Source: Candidatus Magasanikiibacteriota bacterium (GTDB lineage Bacteria; Patescibacteriota; Patescibacteriia; Magasanikbacterales; GWA2-37-8). Taken from it: DNA of 8,241 nt. The notes beneath the pieces were generated by a model. It was not told where the DNA came from, searched no databases, and worked only from the letters and a program-made list of their open reading frames with translations. Of the stretch, positions 1 to 5,410 are shown piece after piece. Within the stretch, counting starts at the first letter, position 1; each line of letters begins with the position of its first letter. The position numbers and the translations under genes are program-made. The stretch is from assembly GCA_903858555.1 (NCBI GenBank), contig CAIOJG010000048.1:1-8241 (forward strand), in the 5' to 3' direction.

Positions 1-1
1 A

Positions 2-340
2 AATATTTTATTTCAAAAAAATATTGAAATATTGTTAGTCGCTGTGTACTTATTTTTATCTTTTAAAATTGATGCGCCCCTCTGGTTTAGTATTTTAGGA
101 GCAATGCTTTTTTTAGTGGCCATATTTAAATATTATAATTTAGGCAAAGTCGGCGGTTTTACCGGTTTAATTAAAAGAAAAATATTTGTTGATGTGCTTG
201 GATTGTTGGCGCTTTTATTGACTTTAATCGGAGTGGTGCTTGGATTTGAGCTGGCTAGCTTGTGGATCTTGGCGGTTGCTTTTTCTATTGTAAATTTTTA
301 TTTATTTTTTATTAAACCACTATATATAACCAAGATTTAA
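2..340 (+). CDS. Multi-spanning membrane protein, 3' part (unrecognised family)
   Basis: The reading frame is open from the first bases of the window to a TAA at 338-340 (112 codons visible), so the gene most likely begins upstream of the window. The first start-like codon, TTG at 32, has no Shine-Dalgarno and cuts into a hydrophobic stretch, so I do not treat it as the true start. The visible part is almost entirely hydrophobic. About four membrane helices can be drawn: one around ILLVAVYLFLSF, one around LWFSILGAMLFLVAIF, one around VLGLLALLLTLIGVVLGF and one around LWILAVAFSIVNFYLFFI. A basic loop (GLIKRK) lies between the second and third helices and a short tail (KPLYITKI) ends the protein. 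No catalytic motif is visible and I do not recognise the family. The gene is separated from galU by 77 nt containing a promoter, so it is probably a separate unit. Confidence 0.6.
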   Translation, partial: NILFQKNIEILLVAVYLFLSFKIDAPLWFSILGAMLFLVAIFKYYNLGKVGGFTGLIKRKIFVDVLGLLALLLTLIGVVLGFELASLWILAVAFSIVNFYLFFIKPLYITKI

Positions 341-357
341 TATTTAGTATACACACA

Positions 358-386
358 TTGCGGAAACAAGCGGCTTTTGATACAAT
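358..386 (+). promoter_or_regulatory. Putative sigma-70-type promoter for galU
   Basis: TTGCGG at 358-363 is followed after 17 bp by TACAAT at 381-386. The TG at 378-379 makes it an extended -10 (TGATACAAT). A start of transcription near 392-394 would leave a leader of about 25 nt before the galU ATG, in which no Shine-Dalgarno is visible. The rest of the 341-417 gap shows no clear terminator for the upstream gene. Confidence 0.5.
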
Positions 387-417
387 CCAATCAGTATTTT
401 TTCTAAACTTGTAATGT

Positions 418-1287
418 ATGACCCAAAAAATTCGCAAACTTGTTATTCCGGTCGCGGGCCTCGGCACTCGCTTTTTGCCAGCCACCAAAGCACAACCAAA
501 AGAGATGTTGCCGATAGTGGATAAACCAATTATTCAGTATGTGGTGGAAGACGCGGTACGAGCCGGTATTACGGATATTATTATGGTGACTGGGCCAAGT
601 AAACGCGCGGTCGAAGACCATTTTAGTCCAAATTATGAGTTGATAAATTGGCTCAAAAAACAAAAGAAAAATGAAATGGCCGAGGATATTAAAAAAATTG
701 CCGACATGGCCAATTTTATTTTTATTCGTCAAAAAGGACCATACGGAAATGGCACCCCAGTGCTTTGTGCCAAAGATATTATTGGTGATGAGCCGTTCGC
801 GGTGATGTGGGGGGATGAATTTTTTTACACTCCTAAAAAATCTCAATTGCAGCAATTGATTGAAGTTTACGAAAAGTATGGTGATCCGGTAGTTACGGCT
901 TGTAAAGTGAGTTCTGAAGACACAAAAAAATATGGTATTTTAGATGCGCAGCAAGTAGAAAAAGGTATTTATCAGGTAAAAGGAATTGTAGAAAAACCTG
1001 GTCCAGAAAAAGCCCCGTCACATCTAGCGATTTTAGGTGGCTTTATTTTAACTCCGGATATTTTTGAAGCTTTAGAAAAAACTAAACTTGGAAAAGATGG
1101 AGAGCTGTGGTTGGCCGATGCCCACACTAAAGTTCTTAAAAAACGTCCTTACTACGCGTGTTTGATAGATGGAACTTATCATGATACCGGTTCAAAACTT
1201 GGTTATCTCAGAGCCAATGTAGAATTTGCTTTGCGCGATCCAAAATTGAAAGATGAATTTAGGAAATATCTCAAAACTGTGGTATAA
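418..1287 (+). CDS. galU: UTP--glucose-1-phosphate uridylyltransferase
   Basis: This cytoplasmic nucleotidyltransferase makes UDP-glucose and pyrophosphate from UTP and glucose-1-phosphate, supplying glycosyl donors for surface polysaccharides. The 289-residue product has the usual GalU length. Visible family motifs are the nucleotide-binding loop AGLGTRFLP (residues 13-21), KEMLPIVDKP (28-37, with a catalytic-type lysine), NGTPVLCA (111-118), a metal-site GD in WGDEFF (131-136), VEKP (191-194), and DTGSKLGYLRANVEFAL (256-272). The sugar-nucleotide loop reads YGNGTPVLCA where proteobacterial GalU has LGHAHAVLCA, and WGDE replaces the usual LPD/LGD. The key acidic residue is kept, so activity is expected. 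The ATG at 418 follows a plausible promoter at 358-386; the ATG at 414 is out of frame. The stop codon overlaps the -10 of the next transcription unit. Confidence 0.95.
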   Translation: MTQKIRKLVIPVAGLGTRFLPATKAQPKEMLPIVDKPIIQYVVEDAVRAGITDIIMVTGPSKRAVEDHFSPNYELINWLKKQKKNEMAEDIKKIADMANFIFIRQKGPYGNGTPVLCAKDIIGDEPFAVMWGDEFFYTPKKSQLQQLIEVYEKYGDPVVTACKVSSEDTKKYGILDAQQVEKGIYQVKGIVEKPGPEKAPSHLAILGGFILTPDIFEALEKTKLGKDGELWLADAHTKVLKKRPYYACLIDGTYHDTGSKLGYLRANVEFALRDPKLKDEFRKYLKTVV

Positions 1288-1288
1288 T
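1280..1288 (+). promoter_or_regulatory. Extended -10 promoter overlapping the galU stop
   Basis: TGGTATAAT at 1280-1288 is a consensus -10 hexamer (TATAAT, 1283-1288) with an upstream TG, and it contains the galU stop codon (TAA, 1285-1287). A weak -35 (TTAGGA, 1259-1264) lies 18 bp upstream. Transcription would start near 1295 and read the lipoprotein and the first pilin-like genes. The position gives these genes expression independent of galU. Confidence 0.6.
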
Positions 1289-1294
1289 ATTTTG

Positions 1295-1314
1295 GTGCGA
1301 AATAATTTACGCAC
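1295..1314 (+). promoter_or_regulatory. 5' leader hairpin just before the lipoprotein start
   Basis: GTGCG (1295-1299) and CGCAC (1310-1314) form a 5-bp stem with a 10-nt A/T loop. It lies at the predicted transcript 5' end and only 2 nt before the ATG at 1317. No Shine-Dalgarno is present, so the hairpin occupies the place of a ribosome-binding site. It could protect the 5' end or affect initiation. Function is inferred only. Confidence 0.35.
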
Positions 1315-1316
1315 TT

Positions 1317-2687
1317 ATGAATATAAAAAAATATTTTTCATTATTTTTCCTAGTAGTTTTTCTGGTAACTACTGGTTTTGGTTGTAAAGGTATGACTGCC
1401 GCCCAAATCCAGGCTACCCAGCCGGTGACTTTGGAATATTGGACTGTGACTGATGATGTAGATGCTTTGCAAAAACAAATTGACGTCTTCCGAGCCGCCA
1501 GACCATATATAACAGTCAATCTGCGTCAGTTGCGTGCCGACGAACTTTATCCACGTTTGGTGGAAGCTTTGGCGGAAGATCACGGTCCGGATATTATTTC
1601 TGTACAAAATCGTGACATTGGTAAATTTTTGACAAAATTATCTCCGATGCCGGCCTCTGTAAATGATGTAACCGTAACAACAGTAAAAGCCGCCCTTGGT
1701 GGCACAAATACTACCGTGAACAATCAAGTTCGTAATTTGTTGGATCTTACCGGATTGGATCAACAATATGTAAAAGCGGTGCGTGATGATGTGGTACGAG
1801 AAGGGAAAATAGTAGGCTTGCCACTATCCATGGATATGATGGCCGTCTTTTACAATAAAGATCTATTGGATCGATCTGGTGTGCCTGAGCCGCCAAAAAC
1901 CTGGACTGATTTTCAGGATGCTGTGAGAAAAATTACCAAATATGACAAAAAAACAGGCAAGATAATCCAATCCGGAACCGCGCTTGGGACCGGTACCAAT
2001 GTTCCTGCCAGTGACGATTTATTGTATTTATTATTTAGACAAAGTAATGTTGGTTTTGTGGACAAAAGTGGTCAAGCGGTATTTTCCGGTTCAGTCGATG
2101 CGTCTAGTCAGGTGATGGATTTTTATACCGATTTTGCCAATCCGACTCGTGATACTTATACTTGGTCAGCCGATCAAGGCGATGCCCTGGATGCTTTCGT
2201 CAATGGAAAAGTTGGTTTTTATTTTGGTTATAGTTATGATTTTCCGGTTATGCGTGCTCGCGCGCCTCAATTTGAATTCCACGTTTTACCGCTCTTCCAA
2301 CTCAATCCCGACAATCAGGTAAACGTAGCCAATTATTGGATTCAAACCGTTTTGGCTAAGTCAAAAAATAAAAATGAAGCTTGGAACCTTGTGGATTTTT
2401 TGACTCATTCCAAAGCCGTAAAAGATTATTTGGATCAAACTGGACGTCCGACTGCTTTGCGTACATATATTGCCGATCAAAAAACCAAACCGGATCTAGC
2501 TCCTTTTGTAGACCAAATTCTAACAGCAGAAAATTGGTATCAAGGACGCGATTATGTTGGTGCTCAAAAAGCTATACAAGACATGATAGATGAGTGGATA
2601 GTTCCACAAGCAACCCCAGAAGCAACTAATGTTTGGAGAAGTCAGGTTTTAGATCGTGGCGTTCAAAAAATAAACCAAACCCTCTAA
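1317..2687 (+). CDS. Extracellular solute-binding lipoprotein (family 1 / SBP_bac_1-like)
   Basis: The protein is a lipid-anchored substrate-binding protein of the sugar-type ABC-importer family, acting on the outer face of the membrane. Residues 1-22 are a signal peptide ending TTGFGC, with Cys23 as the probable lipid anchor; Gly at -3 is atypical for a lipobox. Family signs include VTLEYWTV (37-44), GPDIISVQ (90-97), the hinge-region block GLPLSMDMMAVFYNKDLL (167-184) followed by GVPEPPKTWTDF (188-199), AFVNGKVGFYFGYSYD (293-308), and EAWNLVDFLT (354-363). The length of 456 residues is normal. The ligand cannot be told from the sequence; oligosaccharide is the family's usual type. No permease or ATPase gene is present in the window. 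Instead, eight pilin-like genes follow, the first only 3 nt downstream, suggesting co-transcription and perhaps a ligand-capture or adhesion role rather than ordinary import (inference). There is no Shine-Dalgarno; the ATG sits just after a small hairpin. Confidence 0.88.
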   Translation: MNIKKYFSLFFLVVFLVTTGFGCKGMTAAQIQATQPVTLEYWTVTDDVDALQKQIDVFRAARPYITVNLRQLRADELYPRLVEALAEDHGPDIISVQNRDIGKFLTKLSPMPASVNDVTVTTVKAALGGTNTTVNNQVRNLLDLTGLDQQYVKAVRDDVVREGKIVGLPLSMDMMAVFYNKDLLDRSGVPEPPKTWTDFQDAVRKITKYDKKTGKIIQSGTALGTGTNVPASDDLLYLLFRQSNVGFVDKSGQAVFSGSVDASSQVMDFYTDFANPTRDTYTWSADQGDALDAFVNGKVGFYFGYSYDFPVMRARAPQFEFHVLPLFQLNPDNQVNVANYWIQTVLAKSKNKNEAWNLVDFLTHSKAVKDYLDQTGRPTALRTYIADQKTKPDLAPFVDQILTAENWYQGRDYVGAQKAIQDMIDEWIVPQATPEATNVWRSQVLDRGVQKINQTL

Positions 2688-2690
2688 AAT

Positions 2691-3410
2691 ATGAAAAAAC
2701 ATCAAAAATATTTGTTTTTTCTAGGTGCATTGATTTTTGTATTTTGTTTTGCCGGCCAAGCCTTGGCCGATGGGAATGATTGTAGGTGTTACAGTGATTT
2801 AGGTTCTCTTAAGGACGCGGATTACCAGGATCAATCAAAAATATTTATTTCAACTTGTTTACCGGCTGCCCAAAACCAATGTTTTACAAAAATTTTAACA
2901 GCAGATCAACAAAAGGCAACAGCCGTAACTTGTGCTAGGGCCACTGATTCAAAAGGAAATGGGGATGCTTCAATCTGTGATACAAACACTAAAGCATGGA
3001 AAGATGATTATGCAAAGAAGTTGCAAACGTTAAATTTAACCGGCGTGGGTGCGCACGGTTCAGTGAGTACTGCACAGAGTAGTTTGTCTCAATTTATTAT
3101 AGATTGTGGACAGCCGGGTAAATTAGCAAACTGGTCAAATAAAAAATGTAGTGATATTACAATTTTTATTTATCTTTTACTTGATTTGGTCAAATATTTA
3201 TTTAATATAATCGGAGCGATTTCTTTGGGTGTATTTGTTTATGGTGGTTTTGTATTGGTCTTGTCCCAAGGTAATCAAGAAAAGGTGCAAGCTGGAACCG
3301 GGGCAATGGTTAACGCGGTTATCGGTATGTTTATTTCATTTGCCGCTTATGTGATAGTTGGGTTCGTGGCGCAGGCACTAGGTGTGACGGCGGCTTTTAC
3401 TTTATTTTAA
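2691..3410 (+). CDS. Pilin-like two-helix membrane protein A with Cys-rich N-terminal ectodomain
   Basis: A 239-residue member of the type IV secretion pilin-like (VirB2/TrbC-like) family. The signal peptide (1-26) ends in ALA before Asp27. Then comes an extracellular domain of about 125 residues with eight cysteines (31, 33, 56, 64, 81, 96, 139, 153), an even number that suggests disulfides. Two membrane helices follow (about 156-192 and 203-230), joined by the loop LSQGNQEKVQAGTGAM, a divergent version of the loop shared by all eight neighbours; the W and the AK pair are missing. Predicted topology is N-terminus out, loop in, C-terminus out. The gene starts 3 nt after the lipoprotein stop, in the junction TAAAATATGAAAA that recurs before the next gene, and has no Shine-Dalgarno. 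The large N-terminal domain makes it a likely minor, adhesin-like or tip subunit rather than the main filament protein (inference). I do not recognise the ectodomain. Confidence 0.75.
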   Translation: MKKHQKYLFFLGALIFVFCFAGQALADGNDCRCYSDLGSLKDADYQDQSKIFISTCLPAAQNQCFTKILTADQQKATAVTCARATDSKGNGDASICDTNTKAWKDDYAKKLQTLNLTGVGAHGSVSTAQSSLSQFIIDCGQPGKLANWSNKKCSDITIFIYLLLDLVKYLFNIIGAISLGVFVYGGFVLVLSQGNQEKVQAGTGAMVNAVIGMFISFAAYVIVGFVAQALGVTAAFTLF

Positions 3411-3413
3411 AAT

Positions 3414-4034
3414 ATGAAAAGGATATTACTTTTATTTTCTGCCGCCATAATTGGAAGTTTTTTTATTGTAGGAAATGCTAGAGCGGCAGATGTTTTTGTA
3501 TGTCATACCGGCAGCCAACCGCCGTTCACTTGTGAAGTCTATGATCCCACAGCTGATTATTCAAAATCATGTGCCTCATCAGGACAAACATCAGAGATCG
3601 TAAAAGATCAGACATGCCAATCATATATGGCCGCACAGACCGCTATTCAAAATAATCCGCTGTTAAATTTGCAACAGAATATACAGCAGAGCACGACTGC
3701 TTTTTTGGCTAACAAGCAAAATCTTGATCCTAATTATGCAATAAAATCAGCTGCGCAATCAGTTTTAAATCCAGTCGGTTTTTCGGCTAATCAAGGTGGT
3801 GTTCTTCAAATTATTCGTAAAGTTATAAATTTTTTAATTGCTGTTTCTGGAATGGCTGCCATGGCGCTGTATATATGGGCAGGAGTTTTGTGGATGTCGG
3901 CCGCTGGCAACGCGGAAAATGTCGGCAAGGCGCAGTCTATTTTGACTTGGACAACATTAGGCGTGGTGGGTTTATTCTCTAGCTATGTGATTTTAAATTT
4001 TGTGATTAATATTGTTTTAAGACCTGCCGTATGA
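3414..4034 (+). CDS. Pilin-like two-helix membrane protein B with N-terminal ectodomain
   Basis: A 206-residue paralogue of its neighbours. The signal peptide ends ARA before Ala25. The extracellular segment (25-125) has four cysteines near its N-terminus (30, 40, 53, 68) followed by a Q/N-rich, probably helical stretch (about 72-118). Two membrane helices (about 131-160 and 174-199) flank the loop WMSAAGNAENVGKAQSI, which keeps the family's W, GN, V and KA positions. The gap from the previous gene is 3 nt, and its TGA stop overlaps the next gene's ATG by 4 nt (ATGA, 4031-4034), so translational coupling is likely. No Shine-Dalgarno is visible. A role as a minor pilin-like subunit is inferred from fold and context. 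Confidence 0.75.
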   Translation: MKRILLLFSAAIIGSFFIVGNARAADVFVCHTGSQPPFTCEVYDPTADYSKSCASSGQTSEIVKDQTCQSYMAAQTAIQNNPLLNLQQNIQQSTTAFLANKQNLDPNYAIKSAAQSVLNPVGFSANQGGVLQIIRKVINFLIAVSGMAAMALYIWAGVLWMSAAGNAENVGKAQSILTWTTLGVVGLFSSYVILNFVINIVLRPAV

Positions 4035-4384
4035 AGTATAAAATTGTGGTACTGTCTTTATTTATTGTCAGCCTATTTCTTTGTTCCACGCGTGTTTTAG
4101 CGACTACTACAGATACCGTGTCTTTGCAAAATCCAATTACAGCCACGAGCCCGGTACAAATTATCAGTTCCGTCATCAAAGCTTTGTTGGGAATTTTAGG
4201 TTCGGTTTCTTTGTTGATGGTTGTGCTAGGAGCAAGCAAATGGCTTTGGTCTGGCGGGAATCCGGAGAAAGTTGAATCCGGTACGAAAACAATTATTTGG
4301 GCGGTACTAGGAGTGATATTAACTTTGACCAGTTATATTATTTTGTCGGTAATAATTCAGTATTTTCAGAGCCCAAGTCCATAG
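4031..4384 (+). CDS. Pilin-like two-helix membrane protein C, minimal form
   Basis: At 117 residues this is the shortest of the series. It consists of a signal peptide (cleavage probably after RVLA, residue 24), a short external segment (25-42), and two membrane helices (about 44-69 and 87-111) joined by KWLWSGGNPEKVESGTK. The loop keeps the GGN-x-E-x-V core but lacks the lysine-alanine-lysine block of the later paralogues. Apart from the predicted cleaved signal-peptide region the mature protein has no cysteines. Its size and plan closely match VirB2/TrbC pilins. The start overlaps the previous stop by 4 nt, and it is the last gene of the first transcription unit before a new promoter. No terminator is evident after it. 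Confidence 0.78.
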   Translation: MKYKIVVLSLFIVSLFLCSTRVLATTTDTVSLQNPITATSPVQIISSVIKALLGILGSVSLLMVVLGASKWLWSGGNPEKVESGTKTIIWAVLGVILTLTSYIILSVIIQYFQSPSP

Positions 4385-4415
4385 CGATAATGTTGTGGTA
4401 AATTAAATCTTAGTG

Positions 4416-4424
4416 TGATATAAT
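4416..4424 (+). promoter_or_regulatory. Extended -10 promoter for the second pilin-like unit
   Basis: TGATATAAT at 4416-4424 is an extended -10 with a perfect TATAAT (4419-4424). No good -35 is found at 16-18 bp (TGGTAA at 4396-4401 is weak), which extended -10 promoters can tolerate. The predicted start of transcription is near 4431, giving a leader of about 32 nt before the pilin ATG at 4463. Confidence 0.6.
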
Positions 4425-4430
4425 ATTACA

Positions 4431-4466
4431 ATGAAAAAAGAACATAGAAAGGGGGTGACAATATGA
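4431..4466 (+). other. Possible 11-codon leader ORF overlapping the major pilin-like start
   Basis: An ATG at 4431, at or next to the predicted transcript 5' end, opens a frame encoding MKKEHRKGVTI. It stops at TGA 4464-4466, overlapping the pilin ATG (4463-4465) in the arrangement ATGA. The Shine-Dalgarno of the pilin gene lies inside this frame. It could be a leaderless mini-ORF coupled to the pilin, or chance; nothing in the sequence decides. Confidence 0.2.
4448..4458 (+). promoter_or_regulatory. Strong Shine-Dalgarno before pilin-like gene D
   Basis: AAAGGGGGTGA matches the anti-Shine-Dalgarno complement TAAGGAGGTGA over almost its whole length, with one G-U wobble in the core. The core (4450-4455) is 7 nt from the ATG at 4463, an ideal spacing. 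No other gene in the window has a comparable site, which both fixes this start and marks the gene for heavy translation. Confidence 0.85.
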
Positions 4467-4876
4467 AAAAAATTCTTGCAACTATTTTGACCGTATCCAC
4501 AGTTTTGGCTATGGCAATCACTGCATTGTCGCCTATGGCCGCCAGTGCTACGACTATGATTAGTTCAACCGATCTAGGTATTTCCTACGGCGGCGCTATT
4601 GGTCTTGGTACTAGTGATATTCGTACGACAATCGCTAATATTATCCGTGTAGCAATGGGCTTGCTGGGTATCGTTGCAGTTGTTATCGTTTTAGTTGGTG
4701 GTTTCAAATGGATGACCGCTGGTGGAAATGACGAACAAGTAGGAGAAGCCAAAAAATGGATTTTCTCCGGTGTTATTGGTTTGGCCATTATTTTGTCCGC
4801 TTACGCTTTGGCAACCTTCGTTATCAACAGTTTAGTAAATGCAACAACAAACGGTCAAGCTGGAACAACATTGTAG
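4463..4876 (+). CDS. Pilin-like two-helix membrane protein D, probable major subunit
   Basis: A 137-residue VirB2/TrbC-like protein. The signal peptide ends AASA (cleavage after residue 29). A short external segment follows, with DIRTTIANIIRV (52-63) running into helix 1 (about 60-81). The cytoplasmic loop is KWMTAGGNDEQVGEAKKW (82-99), helix 2 spans about 100-123, and a small polar tail ends the protein. The mature protein has no cysteine. Three features point to high expression: its own extended -10 promoter, the only strong Shine-Dalgarno in the window, and codon choice unlike its neighbours (3 of 3 Phe are TTC, 2 of 2 Tyr are TAC, and none of 17 Ile is ATA). It is therefore the best candidate for the abundant filament or complex subunit (inference), with the paralogues as minor subunits. 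It is followed by a GC-rich inverted repeat that may limit readthrough or stabilise its mRNA. Confidence 0.85.
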   Translation: MKKILATILTVSTVLAMAITALSPMAASATTMISSTDLGISYGGAIGLGTSDIRTTIANIIRVAMGLLGIVAVVIVLVGGFKWMTAGGNDEQVGEAKKWIFSGVIGLAIILSAYALATFVINSLVNATTNGQAGTTL

Positions 4877-4885
4877 AGAGTCTTT

Positions 4886-4929
4886 GGCGCGCTTTTTTCG
4901 TCGACATCAACATGAGAAACGAGCGCGCC
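4886..4929 (+). promoter_or_regulatory. GC-rich inverted repeat after gene D: possible attenuator or mRNA-stabilising hairpin
   Basis: GGCGCGCT (4886-4893) and AGCGCGCC (4922-4929) are a perfect 8-bp inverted repeat with a 28-nt loop, only 9 nt after the gene D stop. A run of six T lies at 4893-4898, inside the loop side rather than after the 3' arm, so it is not a standard intrinsic terminator. The 108-nt gap (4877-4984) is the longest within the pilin-like run. Confidence 0.4.
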
Positions 4930-4951
4930 GCCCTCTATTATTATTGGCTAG

Positions 4952-4972
4952 AGAAAGGAAAAAATTCTTTCT
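4952..4972 (+). promoter_or_regulatory. Small hairpin in the leader of pilin-like gene E
   Basis: AGAAAG (4952-4957) and CTTTCT (4967-4972) form a 6-bp stem 12 nt before the ATG at 4985. The only purine-rich, Shine-Dalgarno-like stretch upstream of gene E (GAAAGGA, 4953-4959) is largely within this stem, and it is too far from the start to serve as a normal binding site. Any regulatory role is inferred. Confidence 0.25.
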
Positions 4973-4984
4973 GTATCCAATAAT

Positions 4985-5398
4985 ATGAAATTTAAAATTA
5001 TATTTAAGGCAATCATTTTTTTACTTTTCCTTTCGGCCTTACCTCAAATGGTAAAAGCAGCCGGAAATGATTTTGGTTTGGGGGATGCCCAAACAGGAAC
5101 AAATTTGCCAACCGCTGTACAAGGGGTTAGCACGCTTCCAGGTGTAGCCGGTGTGATAGTCAATTCCGCTCTGTCTTTGATTGGTGTTTTTTTCTTTATT
5201 TTAATGGTCTACGCCGGTATCGTTTGGATGAAATCTATGGGTTCAAGTGAAGACGTGGACAAAGCCAAAGAGATAATCCAGACAGCAATAACCGGTTTAG
5301 TGATTGTATCGGCCGCTTACGCGATTTCAAATTTTGTATTTACAAATATCGGCTCTGGAGCTTCTACGGCACCACCAGTAGCTCCAAAATCTCCGTAA
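4985..5398 (+). CDS. Pilin-like two-helix membrane protein E
   Basis: A 137-residue paralogue with a signal peptide (cleavage after MVKA, residue 25), an external segment of about 28 residues rich in G, T and P, helix 1 (about 54-79), the loop WMKSMGSSEDVDKAKEI (81-97), helix 2 (about 98-121), and a proline/alanine-rich C-terminal tail (TAPPVAPKSP) predicted to be outside. The loop has GS where the other family members have GN, the only such change in the series. It has no cysteine. The gene lies 108 nt after gene D behind the GC-rich inverted repeat and has no own promoter that I can support, so its expression may depend on readthrough from D. No Shine-Dalgarno lies at a usable distance. Confidence 0.78.
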   Translation: MKFKIIFKAIIFLLFLSALPQMVKAAGNDFGLGDAQTGTNLPTAVQGVSTLPGVAGVIVNSALSLIGVFFFILMVYAGIVWMKSMGSSEDVDKAKEIIQTAITGLVIVSAAYAISNFVFTNIGSGASTAPPVAPKSP

Positions 5399-5410
5399 AA
5401 TTTATTAATT

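Noticed and set aside
403..855. 150-codon open frame on the - strand opposite galU
   Set aside because: It lies entirely against a clear galU gene, has no recognisable domain, and is best explained as a shadow frame of that gene.
4032..4034. TGA at the end of gene B as a recoded glycine codon
   Set aside because: The protein ends naturally after the second helix and the next gene starts within the stop in the usual ATGA overlap. Treating TGA as a stop fits better.
4756..4983. 75-codon + strand frame overlapping the end of gene D and the following gap
   Set aside because: It begins inside the conserved second helix of gene D in another frame, and the product is not protein-like. The gap is better read as a regulatory spacer with inverted repeats.
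4944..4984. Separate promoter for gene E (TTGGCT and AATAAT)
   Set aside because: The spacing is about 29 bp and the AATAAT abuts the ATG, leaving no room for a transcript start before the gene.
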